A stretch of 64,000 nucleotides of DNA from a virus. The notes under the pieces were generated by a model, which saw nothing but the letters and a program-made list of their open reading frames with translations, ran no database searches and was not told the origin of the DNA. The position numbers and the translations under genes are program-made. The DNA lies in IMG/VR virus record IMGVR_UViG_3300027861_000001, positions 85,054 to 149,053 of that record; one strand, 5' to 3'. Position 1 is the first letter of the stretch. Each line of letters starts with the position of its first letter. Shown here piece by piece: positions 50,361-59,042 of this stretch.

Positions 50361-51932
50361 CTATACGTTCCATCCCCCTTTAGCTAAATCAGAATACTTC
50401 CCTCTAGCATTGGGTTTCTCCGGTGAGTAATATTCATAGTAATAACCGTATACCCACGTTAGCAAAGATGCTAATATGTGGTCATCTCCCTTTTGGCCAC
50501 CTTGAGCCGAATATACAAAGAACTTTGGTACACCTAACATGTCTCGCGTGAAACCAACCCTTTCAAGTTCAACTATAACATCTTCATCTTGCATAGAAAA
50601 AGCAATCATTTGATCGTTCTGACTCCACTTCTGAAGTGTTTGAATTGTGAACTTTCTAACCCTGTCCTTTATCTCTTTTTGCTCTTCGTCATACCCTGTA
50701 ACAACACTACCTTGGAAATCGACCATTATTAGTCTCTTTTCAAAGTCTTTATGTTTGAACTCATCACCCATTTGAAGCATTTGTCCCAAAGCCAAACCAC
50801 TAGACCCAGCATCAAGACAAACCATGTTGAATCTATATATATTGTCTAACCAATCAATAATTTTTGCTTGTGTTGGATACTTTATCCTTCTTAATTCATA
50901 TCTAGCAAAAATTCTCCAAACATCCTCGTTCCTATAAAGGATAGTTATTATGGTTGGATCGTTTGAAAATCCAGCGTCAATTCCGGCACAAACAAGGTCG
51001 TGTGGTTCATTAAATTCTGGAGCATTCAATATCTCATGAAAATTACCGTGCACAGACTCTAAGCTTAAATTGTTCATTAAACTAACAGTCACTGGATAAT
51101 TTTCTATCCTCATCAACTTCCTGTCAAAAACTGAGAAGGCTGGTGACCCGTGTTCACCTAAAACTAGATGAGTATAGTCATCACCCTGTTCACCACCGTA
51201 CTGCTTTAAGTCTGTCTCACGTTGCTCTACTGTATATCGAGGGCTTTGCAGCCTTGATACGTTATGCTTAGAATATTTTTCGTCTACTTGATCACACTCA
51301 AACAATACGTTCTTCTCTCGCAACCCGTTCGGAACACCGCTTACCCACAAAGTAAAACCTTCGTCCCACGTAGTCAAAACCTGTTGTAGTGAGTTCCAAG
51401 CAACATTACTAAACACCTGCCCCTCATCAACATAAATGCAAGGTACGTGCAATCCGATAACATTACTGTCAGCAGTTGATCCTACAATCCTACACCGTAT
51501 AGTAGACCCATTCTCCAACTTTATTAAATGTTCTCCAAAGTTTATACTGTTCTTTAACACAAAATGCTTTAAGAATGGGTGTCGTCTGAAGAAGGTAGCT
51601 AACCGAAGAAATACTGGTTCTAGCTGAGACTTGTTTTGAACAACTAACAAAACCTCATTGTCACTCGCTTTCAGAAACTTATTAGAAATAACATCATGAA
51701 TTATACGAGTTTCCATACTTACGGTCTTACCAGTAGAACGACCAGTACATGCAACTATGTAATGACTTTTATCATTTAACAGTAACTTCTGGTAATTATC
51801 AAAACACCATCCCAAGTCTGGTTCCCCAAGCTCGTCATCAATGGTACGTAGAAATTCACCAAAAAACACTGGATCATCCAGTACCTCTAACACTGCTAAA
51901 TCTTCGTCAGATAATACTACTTTTTCTTTCAT
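50361..51932 (-). CDS. terL: terminase large subunit
   Basis: 523-aa packaging motor. ATPase: Walker A GRSTGKT (64-70), Walker B CIYVDEGQ (D169, E170) and WVSGVPNG as coupling motif. Nuclease: GIDAGFSNDPT (D319), VCLDAGSSG (D374) and GDDHILASL near the C-terminus supplying the third acid. It cuts the concatemer and pumps DNA through the portal coded next. It overlaps the small-subunit candidate by 4 bases (ATGA-type). Confidence 0.95.
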   Translation of the reverse strand: MKEKVVLSDEDLAVLEVLDDPVFFGEFLRTIDDELGEPDLGWCFDNYQKLLLNDKSHYIVACTGRSTGKTVSMETRIIHDVISNKFLKASDNEVLLVVQNKSQLEPVFLRLATFFRRHPFLKHFVLKNSINFGEHLIKLENGSTIRCRIVGSTADSNVIGLHVPCIYVDEGQVFSNVAWNSLQQVLTTWDEGFTLWVSGVPNGLREKNVLFECDQVDEKYSKHNVSRLQSPRYTVEQRETDLKQYGGEQGDDYTHLVLGEHGSPAFSVFDRKLMRIENYPVTVSLMNNLSLESVHGNFHEILNAPEFNEPHDLVCAGIDAGFSNDPTIITILYRNEDVWRIFARYELRRIKYPTQAKIIDWLDNIYRFNMVCLDAGSSGLALGQMLQMGDEFKHKDFEKRLIMVDFQGSVVTGYDEEQKEIKDRVRKFTIQTLQKWSQNDQMIAFSMQDEDVIVELERVGFTRDMLGVPKFFVYSAQGGQKGDDHILASLLTWVYGYYYEYYSPEKPNARGKYSDLAKGGWNV

Positions 51933-52477
51933 TCTTCGTTACTGTCCACAATTATATTGCCACATCTAGGACACTCCACCCTGAACGTATACTTAATAGG
52001 TGCTAAATCTACGTTCTCATAAGCGAGTGCTCCAGGTTCGCCGTGTTCTTTTATATACACGTGGTATTTACCTACCGGTAAACTGCAATCCTCACAAATG
52101 ACAACCTTAAGTCTCGAATCCATGAATTTCTTAGCTTGTGTTTTTAGTTTCTCTACATAGCTTAAAACCGACTCGTCAGACGCGCTATCACGCTTTCTCT
52201 TAGATATACCTAACTCGGTTTGAAGCTTAACCCATGTGGCAGTAGCGTCTTTTATAGAAGTCATTAAATCCTTTGCTTTTTTAGGATCGTCCTCTAACTT
52301 CTTAATTTTATTAAGAGCACTTTGAAGCTTTTCGATAGTAATCTCAAGCTCACACATTTGATGAATAGAAGCCATATCGTTGGTTTCATTCATATCATCA
52401 AGGTCGTACTCAGATAGATACCTGTCTATCTTCTCGTTTACTGCTTGTCCTTTTTTTGGTCTTCCTTTAGTTGCCAT
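51929..52477 (-). CDS. terminase small subunit (predicted) with zinc ribbon
   Basis: 182-aa protein just upstream of TerL. It opens with a basic KGRPKKG stretch, then a long helical part (CELEITIEKLQSALNKIKKL, TSIKDATATWVKLQTELGISK) typical of small terminases, and ends with a zinc ribbon: CEDC (residues about 132-135) and CPRCG (about 171-175). It would recognise packaging DNA. Call by position and helical pattern; a classic HTH is not obvious. Confidence 0.6.
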   Translation of the reverse strand: MATKGRPKKGQAVNEKIDRYLSEYDLDDMNETNDMASIHQMCELEITIEKLQSALNKIKKLEDDPKKAKDLMTSIKDATATWVKLQTELGISKRKRDSASDESVLSYVEKLKTQAKKFMDSRLKVVICEDCSLPVGKYHVYIKEHGEPGALAYENVDLAPIKYTFRVECPRCGNIIVDSNEE

Positions 52478-52480
52478 AAC

Positions 52481-52729
52481 TTATTCTCTTCTACTCAGCT
52501 TTCTATCAGTGGATACGTCCCACTTGTCTCCTAAATGAATAAATACTGGGTTTTTCCTTCGTCTCCTTTTTCTCTCTTCCGAAATAAGAAACTTTGTCCA
52601 CTCTTTACCAGCCAGTATGTCATCTTTCCACTCAGCATAACAGCTATTACAGAAAAAGATGATGTTATTACGATAAGGTGTTTGTGTTAACTCTGACTCA
52701 CAAACAGCGCATTTTTTTGTCGTACTCAT
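52481..52729 (-). CDS. small zinc-ribbon protein
   Basis: 82-aa protein with CAVC (8-11) and CNSC (27-30) forming a zinc ribbon, followed by the very basic ERKRRRRKN stretch. It probably binds nucleic acid. It lies 3 bases before the terminase small subunit gene. An HNH nuclease was considered, but the required His residues are missing. Confidence 0.6.
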   Translation of the reverse strand: MSTTKKCAVCESELTQTPYRNNIIFFCNSCYAEWKDDILAGKEWTKFLISEERKRRRRKNPVFIHLGDKWDVSTDRKLSRRE

Positions 52730-52771
52730 GAAATGACCCCTCTTGGATTCTTGTCCAAGTACGTATAATAC

Positions 52772-54802
52772 CTAACCAGAGGTGTCTATTGGACACGCGC
52801 CGTCTTCACATTCAACACAACCTTCTAAAACTTGTTTACTCCTACTACCATCACGATAGGTCGTTAATCCCTTCAAATTATTTTCGTATGCTGATTTTAT
52901 AATTTTCTCCACTTCATCAATAGTAGTATCATAAGGTAAATTAATAGTTTTAGAGATCGAGTTGTTTACGTGTCGCTGGAACGCAGCTTGCATTTTGATA
53001 TGCCACTCAGGTGACATTTCAGTTGCTGTAATAAAAACTTTCTGCCATTTTTCTGGAACTTCTGCGATCCCTTGGACACTCCCATCATTTATTATGATTT
53101 TGTTAATTAACGACGGAGTCCACCACCCCTCTCTTTTACCAACTTCCTCAAAAACTGAGTTAACTTCGAAGAAAGTCTCACCTTCAAGAATGTTGATTTT
53201 TTTATAAACAACCATGAATACTGGTTCAATCCCGCTAGTTGTTTCAGCTATAATGCTTATACTACCAGTCGGAGCAATAGTTGTTAATGTAGCGTTTCGT
53301 TGCTTGCCTGTTATTGTAGAAGAACCAATGTTTGGAAATGAACCTTTTTCCTCTGCTAACTTCTCAGAAGCAACCCTTGCCTCTATATTAATGAAGTCCA
53401 TGACTTCCTCAGCAATTTCTACACCTTCTACAGAATTATAAGCAACACCTAACCTAAACAACATGTTTGAAAAACCCATTACACCCAAGCCAATTTTTCT
53501 GTTACCTTTAACTCGGTTTTCTATTTCCGGTAACGGGTAATTCGACGCATCAATCACGTCGTCTAAAAATCGAACAGAGTTGTGTACCACTTTTCTTAAT
53601 GATGAATAAACAATCTTATCATCATCAACAAACTTATCTAAATTGATAGACCCTAATACGCAAGCTTCATGCGAAAGCAAGTCTTGTTCACCACAAAGGT
53701 TCTTTATGAGATGCCCTTGATTTGGTGTTGGGTTGTCTTGTTCTATCTTATCCCAAAACACAATACCTGGTTCTCCGTTCATCCAAGCCGAATGAGCAAT
53801 AAAATTAAAGAGTTGTCTAGCATTAATAGTCCTAACTACCGCTCCATCAACTGGATTAAGTAGGTTAAAGTCTGAATTGTTGTAGACAGCCTTCATAAAG
53901 TCGTCAGTTATCGCCACTGAAATATTAAAGTTGGTAAATTTATTTTCGTCGTTCTTGCACTGTATAAAGTTTATGATGTCTGGATGATGAACTAACAGTA
54001 ACCCTAGATTACCACCTCTTCTTATACCACCCTGTTTTATAACATCACTGGTAACGTCAAAAGTCCTCATGAAGTCTATGGGTCCACTAGCTATTCCTTC
54101 TGTGGTATTAACCAAATCACCGGCAGGTCTCAGTTTAGAAAGGTGTAACCCAACACCCCCACCAGTCTTCTGTACTAATGCACAATCTTTTACCGTTTGG
54201 AATATTTCCTCTATAGAATCACCAACCTCAAAAGCATAACAAGCAAACAAGTAGTTTAGTTTAGCATTACCTGCGTTTGCAAGGCACGGTGTATTAGGAA
54301 CAAAGATTTGATTTGACATAAGATTATAAAATACTTTGCTCCACTTTTGCGGATTAGCTTCAACGGCTGCCACTCCCTTTGCAACCCTTCTAAACATCTT
54401 CGCTGGTGTCTCTTTCTTTCCATCGCTAGTTAACTTCAAATAACGACGATCTAAAAGTGATAGAGCGTTAACCCCAAACTTCAAATCATCGTCAATACCT
54501 AATCGATCTCTGACTTCCCTTAATTCTGCTCGTTTAGCCCGATAAAGAATATATTCTTTAGCTGTTTTACTGTCACCTGACTTAATGAGGGCAGTTTCAA
54601 CTAAGTCCTGTATTTCCTCTACAGAAATCTCAGCAAAACTATCATATGTTATATTGTTATCAACATCTGTTGCAACGACCTCTGCTAAGGTATCATCTAC
54701 AGTACCAACAGAAGCCATACAACGTGTAACTGCTGAAACAATTTTGTCTTTATTATATTTTGTTATCCTACCATCTCGTTTAATTACGCGTACTGTTGGC
54801 AA
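52772..54802 (-). CDS. nrdJ: class II (adenosylcobalamin-dependent) ribonucleotide reductase
   Basis: 676-aa enzyme reducing ribonucleotides to deoxyribonucleotides. An ATP-cone (residues about 3-95, VIKRDGRITKYNKDKI) provides allosteric control. Active site: C188 (LFACYAF), N368/C370/E372 (NLCGEQ, thiyl radical Cys), and C381 (EACVLGSINL). GGGVGLHLSKLRPAG and KQGGIRRGGNLGLL form conserved blocks. The CGEQ context and absence of a beta subunit point to class II. The C-terminal CVEC...C pair serves re-reduction. Host B12 is needed. It is the largest metabolic gene here and precedes the packaging genes. Confidence 0.92.
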   Translation of the reverse strand: MPTVRVIKRDGRITKYNKDKIVSAVTRCMASVGTVDDTLAEVVATDVDNNITYDSFAEISVEEIQDLVETALIKSGDSKTAKEYILYRAKRAELREVRDRLGIDDDLKFGVNALSLLDRRYLKLTSDGKKETPAKMFRRVAKGVAAVEANPQKWSKVFYNLMSNQIFVPNTPCLANAGNAKLNYLFACYAFEVGDSIEEIFQTVKDCALVQKTGGGVGLHLSKLRPAGDLVNTTEGIASGPIDFMRTFDVTSDVIKQGGIRRGGNLGLLLVHHPDIINFIQCKNDENKFTNFNISVAITDDFMKAVYNNSDFNLLNPVDGAVVRTINARQLFNFIAHSAWMNGEPGIVFWDKIEQDNPTPNQGHLIKNLCGEQDLLSHEACVLGSINLDKFVDDDKIVYSSLRKVVHNSVRFLDDVIDASNYPLPEIENRVKGNRKIGLGVMGFSNMLFRLGVAYNSVEGVEIAEEVMDFINIEARVASEKLAEEKGSFPNIGSSTITGKQRNATLTTIAPTGSISIIAETTSGIEPVFMVVYKKINILEGETFFEVNSVFEEVGKREGWWTPSLINKIIINDGSVQGIAEVPEKWQKVFITATEMSPEWHIKMQAAFQRHVNNSISKTINLPYDTTIDEVEKIIKSAYENNLKGLTTYRDGSRSKQVLEGCVECEDGACPIDTSG

Positions 54803-54811
54803 AGTGTCCTC

Positions 54812-55048
54812 CTATTCTTTGGAAGATATTTCTTTTTCTAGTTTTACTATTATCAACCTTAAGTCTGAATTCTCTTGTCTAACCTCACCTAAAATTCTTT
54901 GGTGTAGTTTTTTACTCTCTAAAGCCATCTCTAGGTCAAATTCTATGTTTTTGTATCTTCTCCAGTGTTTTTCTTGTTTTTTGTACTCTTTTAAGTTTCT
55001 TAAAAGTTCTTTATACCATTTAGTTCTAACTACTGTGTAAATCCCCAC
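54812..55048 (-). CDS. hypothetical coiled-coil protein
   Basis: 78-aa, very charged helical protein (RYKNIEFDLEMALESKKL, then EENSDLRLIIVKLEKEI-like heptads). Not recognised. AGGAGGTGACC near the start is a near-perfect ribosome site. It precedes the ribonucleotide reductase gene by 9 bases. Confidence 0.58.
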   Translation of the reverse strand: MGIYTVVRTKWYKELLRNLKEYKKQEKHWRRYKNIEFDLEMALESKKLHQRILGEVRQENSDLRLIIVKLEKEISSKE

Positions 55049-55082
55049 AGTCCATATCGGTCACCTCCTAAAGTTCCACACC

Positions 55083-55508
55083 TTACCAATATACAGACCA
55101 ATTCTTGAGAACCTCGACAGCCTCGGTTTCATCAGACACAACTCTGGTTGCGTGGTGATTCAACCACCCTGCTCGTAGTCCATTGGTAGCGATAACTACA
55201 GTAGGTTTCTTGGCTACAAACGTAGCATACCAAAACTCACCTGTAGTTCCCCAACTTAGGTCATCTCCGGTCAACACCAATAAAGCATCACACGAATCAA
55301 CGTCATGTAAGTCCCTTTGGACTATTTCGTTCATATGTGGTACAGTATCGTCAGTAAATTCTTTACCAGATAGATCAGCGCATCCTCTAACCGGATCAAC
55401 AGCCCTCATTCCACTCTCATAAAGTTTGTTACTAACTATTTGACGCCGCGCCATCACATCCTCGTAAACTAACCCTGTCATTTTTCCAGAAACATATACT
55501 TTATACAT
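55083..55508 (-). CDS. nucleoside 2-deoxyribosyltransferase-like protein (DUF4406)
   Basis: 141-aa Rossmann-like protein: VYVSGKMTG at the N-terminus, MNEIVQRDLHDVDSCDALLVL with an acidic strand end, and SWGTTGEFWYATFVAKKPTVVI. The D...GTxxE(F/L) arrangement is the deoxyribosyltransferase/DUF4406 signature, with Glu111 or nearby as candidate nucleophile. It may act on nucleosides in the dNTP pool next to the ribonucleotide reductase. Confidence 0.75.
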   Translation of the reverse strand: MYKVYVSGKMTGLVYEDVMARRQIVSNKLYESGMRAVDPVRGCADLSGKEFTDDTVPHMNEIVQRDLHDVDSCDALLVLTGDDLSWGTTGEFWYATFVAKKPTVVIATNGLRAGWLNHHATRVVSDETEAVEVLKNWSVYW

Positions 55509-55749
55509 CCTCTCCTCCTTCCAACCAAGTAGTTTTTCTTAAAATACGTTTGGCTGTATTAATGTCTTGATCGCTCCTCATTTGGGTCAAGACAGAACTT
55601 ATTATTCTCCTTATTAACTCTAGCTCTTTAACATCAAAAGGTTCGATTAGTTGCTCTCCTGAAGCTACTCCCCTTAGTTTCAAGCTTAAAAACTTGGTAT
55701 TCCTCTCAAGGTCTTTCATCTGCCGTTTTAGTCGATCCGCTTCTGACAT
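55501..55749 (-). CDS. hypothetical protein
   Basis: 82-aa helical, charged protein (RLKRQMKDLERNTKFLSLKLRG, then FDVKELELIRRIISSVLTQMR). Not recognised. It is the first gene after the promoter at 55764-55794 and overlaps the next gene by 8 bases; the start lies so close to the -10 box that the leader is only a few bases long. Confidence 0.58.
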   Translation of the reverse strand: MSEADRLKRQMKDLERNTKFLSLKLRGVASGEQLIEPFDVKELELIRRIISSVLTQMRSDQDINTAKRILRKTTWLEGGEDV

Positions 55750-55763
55750 CTACTGTATACCTT

Positions 55764-55794
55764 ATTATACCATACCGCACTAGTGGGTTGTCAA
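55764..55794 (-). promoter_or_regulatory. sigma70-like promoter
   Basis: Minus-strand TTGACA (55794-55789), 19-base spacer, TATAAT (55769-55764). Reads into the 82-aa gene, the deoxyribosyltransferase-like gene and the ribonucleotide reductase. The long spacer makes it somewhat weaker than the 17-18-base versions. Confidence 0.75.
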
Positions 55795-55797
55795 GTG

Positions 55798-56097
55798 CTA
55801 GTCTTTAAAGCACCCACTGCAAGTGCTCCAAATATCATCCCAATCTCTTTTTGTATACTCAGAGATAAATTTATAATATGCTGGATGTTTTTCGGCGTAC
55901 TCGTTTCTGGTAGGTGGAAAAGCTAAGTCTCTTATGTGTAAGCAACACCAAGAACAAATCTGTCTACCACCAAATAAAGCACAAGGTAAAACAACCGATA
56001 GTTCAGGACGTTTTTTCATTAGGTCCGCATGTTCTTGTAAAAGCTCTTCTTGATTTTTAAGAACGCACTCTATACCGATTGTAGTCTTAGTATCCAT
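55798..56097 (-). CDS. hypothetical protein with Cys cluster
   Basis: 99-aa protein, not recognised. RQICSWCCLHI (CxxCC) in the middle and CSGC near the C-terminus could bind zinc or an iron-sulphur cluster. It ends just 4 bases beyond the -35 box of the 55764-55794 promoter. It overlaps its upstream neighbour by 11 bases. Confidence 0.58.
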   Translation of the reverse strand: MDTKTTIGIECVLKNQEELLQEHADLMKKRPELSVVLPCALFGGRQICSWCCLHIRDLAFPPTRNEYAEKHPAYYKFISEYTKRDWDDIWSTCSGCFKD

Positions 56098-56314
56098 TTG
56101 TTTCTCCTATGTTGAAATAGTTATAAATATCAACTTCAAGATTTCCTAGAGTATCCATTATTTCCATAATTTGACAAAATATATCAAATTTTAAAGTATT
56201 AGGTGAGTCTGTTTTATACTCTTCTAAATTACTAACCAATTCTGTTAATACTAAATTAGTTTCTTTAGCATTATTTACTATATTTATAAAATTATACTTT
56301 TCTTTATTGTTCAT
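56087..56314 (-). CDS. hypothetical helical protein
   Basis: 75-aa acidic helical protein (NAKETNLVLTELVSNLEEYK...). Not recognised. It is very AT-rich, and so is the spacer 56315-56382 before it, which holds only A/T runs. It overlaps the next gene by 11 bases; the ribosome site is poor, so confidence is moderate. Confidence 0.5.
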   Translation of the reverse strand: MNNKEKYNFINIVNNAKETNLVLTELVSNLEEYKTDSPNTLKFDIFCQIMEIMDTLGNLEVDIYNYFNIGETNGY

Positions 56315-56382
56315 TTATTTATATTATATATATATTTATTATATATCATCCCGCTCCGAAAAAATTTTTAGTGAGTTTCTAT

Positions 56383-56973
56383 CTACAAGGGCGAACTGGT
56401 TGATTCTACATTAGCTTCATTAGGTTCAGTTGCTACTTTATCCATCTTCCGCCTAAGTTTAGTAATATCATTTTCAGTGTACAAAAAGAACTTACCAACC
56501 TTCTTCCCTTTGCTCAGATTCATTGGAACATCTATATGCTCTCCGGTAAATTTGTGTCGTTTGTTTTTTCTCCTTCTCCAATACCTACTGTTTTTAGTGT
56601 TCACAAAGGCATGGATATTAAAATAAATACCTTTATACTTGATTACATAATCAACACCGGATATATCTATTTCTTCATCATAAGTAACATCATCAAAATA
56701 CTTCTCAAGTAAGAACCCTAAATGATACTCTCTTATGTACGACATGTACGCTCTCTTCAACCTAGAGACAATTCCTCGTATCTTTAAATCAGGATGATTG
56801 TTTTTAAACTCAAGGATGAAAGCATTTTGTGTTGGTGGGATACCCTCAAAAATTAACGACCTAAATGTCGTAAGCATAAACGGAAGTGACTGTTCTTCAG
56901 CCTCTTTAACCAAGGTCTTTGGTTTGTTCAGTTTATACTTTTTTAAAATCTCCTCTAACTCTTCTATCTCCAT
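56383..56973 (-). CDS. hypothetical protein, possible nuclease-like domain
   Basis: 196-aa basic protein. The first 95 residues are helical (EELEEILKKYKLNKPKTLVKE). Residues about 103-155 contain DISGVDYVIKYKGIYFNIHAF followed by NTKNSRYWRRRKNKR, which could be a PD-(D/E)XK-like core with D107 and a basic loop; the match is weak. The C-terminus is Thr/Ser-rich. It overlaps the 70-aa gene by 41 bases. Confidence 0.55.
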   Translation of the reverse strand: MEIEELEEILKKYKLNKPKTLVKEAEEQSLPFMLTTFRSLIFEGIPPTQNAFILEFKNNHPDLKIRGIVSRLKRAYMSYIREYHLGFLLEKYFDDVTYDEEIDISGVDYVIKYKGIYFNIHAFVNTKNSRYWRRRKNKRHKFTGEHIDVPMNLSKGKKVGKFFLYTENDITKLRRKMDKVATEPNEANVESTSSPL

Positions 56974-57145
56974 TGGACAACCTTCTCATATCCAAGCCTT
57001 TCCTTGTTTCTACCAACTGTTGTAGTTCGCTTAAATCTACTTTGATCGGATCAGTGGTTGTGTAGCATTTAAATCTTAATAAACAGCTTTCACACTCCCA
57101 AACACAAGGAAACTCTAGCTCATCTATAATTAATGTTCTATTCAT
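56933..57145 (-). CDS. small Cys-motif protein
   Basis: 70-aa protein. WECESCLLRFKCYTT near residues 16-30 repeats the CxxCxxRFxC(F/Y)T pattern of the 113-aa protein at 2287-2628, suggesting a shared metal-binding or partner-binding element. The rest is helical. It is the first gene after the regulatory element at 57182-57215 and the promoter at 57309-57338. Confidence 0.6.
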   Translation of the reverse strand: MNRTLIIDELEFPCVWECESCLLRFKCYTTTDPIKVDLSELQQLVETRKGLDMRRLSNGDRRVRGDFKKV

Positions 57146-57181
57146 ATTACTTCACCATAGCGAATACTATCCTCTATATAC

Positions 57182-57215
57182 TATAGTACATGTTTGTGTA
57201 TATAACGTCGCATTT
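57182..57215 (-). promoter_or_regulatory. candidate late promoter element, copy B
   Basis: Same 34-base layout as 35847-35880: AAATGCGACGTTAT, 7 variable bases, AACATGTACTATA. Here it lies 37 bases before the 70-aa gene and about 95 bases downstream of a consensus sigma70 promoter, so the same genes may be read at two stages of infection. The rest of the 298-base spacer (57146-57443) holds an imperfect AT-rich hairpin near 57264-57300 and no gene. Confidence 0.55.
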
Positions 57216-57308
57216 AAACTACTTTTAAAGTATAGATGAAGTAACTACTAACTTCTTAAAGTTTAGAAATAGATAAATTTTTTATATCTATTCTAACCCT
57301 ATACTACT

Positions 57309-57338
57309 ATTATACCATACCCTAACCTTAGTTGTCAA
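57309..57338 (-). promoter_or_regulatory. consensus sigma70-like promoter
   Basis: Minus-strand TTGACA (57338-57333), 18-base spacer, TATAAT (57314-57309), both perfect. The leader to the 70-aa gene is about 155 bases and contains the regulatory element at 57182-57215. Confidence 0.85.
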
Positions 57339-57443
57339 GCCTAAGCAGTGATATAAGGTTACGGGTTATAGCGCACGACTATAGGGCTCAGGACTTATAT
57401 AGTATACTGAGTAATTATGGTATAAAAATACAATAATTTTTTT

Positions 57444-57827
57444 TTATTCTTTTTTATTATTTTGTTCGGATAACAACCGCCCTATGTCAGGTGGAACCCA
57501 TCCAGGTGGTTTTAGTCTTTTACCATCTAATCTAACAGGTCCATCTTTCTTAGCCATGTTAGTGGTATGGACTTCGTCCCAAATAGGTCTAAGGTCAATA
57601 CCGTAGGCAATACACATTCCCAAAATTACAACAATAGAGTCTGCGGCTGCATCAGCTATCTCAACAAGATCATCATTAACAAGAGCAGGGAGTAGCTCTG
57701 TATTGACTTCCTCTTTGATTAACTCTATCCGAAGCTTCTTTGTATCTTCGTCTGGTATTTGTGGTTTACTACGACATTTTTGCTCCATAGCAGTCATAAA
57801 ATCTTTTATATCTTGATACCAATCCAT
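57444..57827 (-). CDS. MazG-like NTP pyrophosphohydrolase
   Basis: 127-aa all-alpha NTP pyrophosphohydrolase. LRIELIKEEVNTE supplies the EExxE metal motif and EIADAAADSIVVILG the ExxD motif; VHTTNMAKKDGPVRLDGKRLKPPGW is a block shared with phage MazG/PRA-PH-like enzymes. It would hydrolyse NTPs or dNTPs, possibly to clean up the pool or blunt (p)ppGpp signalling. The start at 57827 is chosen because AAAGGAGAAGGC precedes it. Confidence 0.78.
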   Translation of the reverse strand: MDWYQDIKDFMTAMEQKCRSKPQIPDEDTKKLRIELIKEEVNTELLPALVNDDLVEIADAAADSIVVILGMCIAYGIDLRPIWDEVHTTNMAKKDGPVRLDGKRLKPPGWVPPDIGRLLSEQNNKKE

Positions 57828-57863
57828 GCCTTCTCCTTTAATTTGGTCCTGCACCTGGTCCAT

Positions 57864-58232
57864 CTAGGTTTCAAGCGGAACGCTTGATACTAATCTAGAT
57901 AAATTCCCCATAGTAGTTGCAGCATCTTCGGTTAAATCTAAAGTACCCACCATGTCTTCTCCTTCGTAACAGAATACGAAATAAATCTCCTCATAACCTA
58001 TAGTAATACTCAGTAAATTTTTGGGGGAGGAGTACCATTCTAATGTTAAATGCCCATGTGGATCAGCCGATACTTCAGGGGTAAGTAAATCTATAGGTAG
58101 CTTCTCCAAGAAGAAGGTTACAGCATGAATACCTTTACCAGTTATTTTATCAGCACCATATCCATCCCAATCATTCTCCATACATTCATAAGAAGTCTCT
58201 AATATCTCTGCTAATACTTTATGTTTGTTCAT
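57864..58232 (-). CDS. conserved hypothetical protein (WDGYGA family)
   Basis: 122-aa protein with NDWDGYGADKI near residue 19, a helix (AVTFFLEKLP), then beta strands (GHLTLEWYSSPKNLLSITIGYEEIYFVF). This arrangement is seen in small uncharacterised bacterial and phage proteins; no function is known to me. An 8-bp hairpin (ATCTATCC/GGATAGAT, near 58257-58276) lies upstream, between this gene and the previous one. Confidence 0.6.
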   Translation of the reverse strand: MNKHKVLAEILETSYECMENDWDGYGADKITGKGIHAVTFFLEKLPIDLLTPEVSADPHGHLTLEWYSSPKNLLSITIGYEEIYFVFCYEGEDMVGTLDLTEDAATTMGNLSRLVSSVPLET

Positions 58233-58300
58233 TTTAAATCTACCCCCTATACACTATATCTATCCTAACGGATAGATGCCAAAGGAAAACCAGCCCACAA

Positions 58301-58696
58301 CTATAAAATATCTCTCTTAGAAATAGCGTTTAATAAAACGTAATCATTTATTAGTTGAAAATCCCACTCTGATAAATACTTTAAATATTTATGTATATTA
58401 GACTTAAAGAACGGAGTCAAATAGATTCTATCTAAATCTTTAAGAGGGAGATTAAGAATTATATGTCTACCAGTATTACTTGAAATTAGTAACTTCTGAG
58501 TATCTTTATTAACTATTAAGTAGTTACCTTCATTGGTTTGTTTTATAAAGTTATATGTTTGGATATCCACCCAAGCATCACCCCCAACCTTCGAACCTAC
58601 TCTTGCATCCTCTATGTACTCTAAGTAATCTTTTGTAATAGATACTCTGTAAGGAATATAATCAATTGTAGAAGCATATATTGTTTTTAAATCCAT
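58301..58696 (-). CDS. hypothetical protein
   Basis: 131-aa protein, not recognised. Mixed alpha/beta, Tyr- and Ile-rich (MDLKTIYASTIDYIPYRVSITKDYLEYIEDARVG-like opening in two strands), ending in helices. It is the first gene after the promoter at 58713-58743; GGGGGAGTAAATG gives a good ribosome site. Confidence 0.58.
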   Translation of the reverse strand: MDLKTIYASTIDYIPYRVSITKDYLEYIEDARVGSKVGGDAWVDIQTYNFIKQTNEGNYLIVNKDTQKLLISSNTGRHIILNLPLKDLDRIYLTPFFKSNIHKYLKYLSEWDFQLINDYVLLNAISKRDIL

Positions 58697-58712
58697 TTAC
58701 TCCCCCATTATT

Positions 58713-58743
58713 ATTATAGCACACACGCACTCGTAGTTGTCAA
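58713..58743 (-). promoter_or_regulatory. sigma70-like promoter
   Basis: Minus-strand TTGACA (58743-58738), 19-base spacer, TATAAT (58718-58713). Reads into the 131-aa gene. GGGGC precedes the -35 box, as GGC does at several sister promoters. Confidence 0.75.
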
Positions 58744-58957
58744 GCCCCTTTTTACGATCAATTTTTACTAAATTTTATTAGTTTTATTAAAATATGAAAT
58801 ACGGCATATATTCAATATTTTTTTTATAATTTTTTTCATGCCAAGTAATCTCTAAAATAAGGAAAAAATAAGGATATTGTATAGTATACCTAACCTAAAA
58901 ATGCCCAACTCGAAATATTTAAATTTTTCTTATACTCTCTGAGGGTAACACAACAGC
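58744..58957. other. AT-rich non-coding stretch
   Basis: About 210 bases with long A/T runs (for example near 58820-58850) and no supportable gene on either strand. It lies between the promoter at 58713-58743 and the decamer repeats, and would be a natural DNA-unwinding region if the neighbouring repeats bind an initiator. Confidence 0.5.
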
Positions 58958-59027
58958 GAGACGACGTGAGACGGGTCGAGTTATGTTGAGACGGGGCGGG
59001 GGTACTTGATACGGGTTGAGACGACTT
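58958..59027. repeat. seven-unit 10-bp phased repeat (GAGACGGGTT-like)
   Basis: Units begin at 58958, 58968, 58978, 58988, 58998, 59008 and 59018. Four start GAGACG, one GATACG, one GAGTTA, and one (58998) is degenerate. The period equals one DNA helical turn, so bound proteins would line up on one face. The G-rich block stands out from the AT-rich surroundings. GAGACG occurs again at 60519-60524 (minus) and 60603-60608 (plus). Confidence 0.75.
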
Positions 59028-59042
59028 TTATAATATAATAAA

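Noticed and set aside
52481-52729. HNH endonuclease next to the terminase
   Set aside because: Only the two CxxC pairs are present; the catalytic His-Asn-His residues are not.
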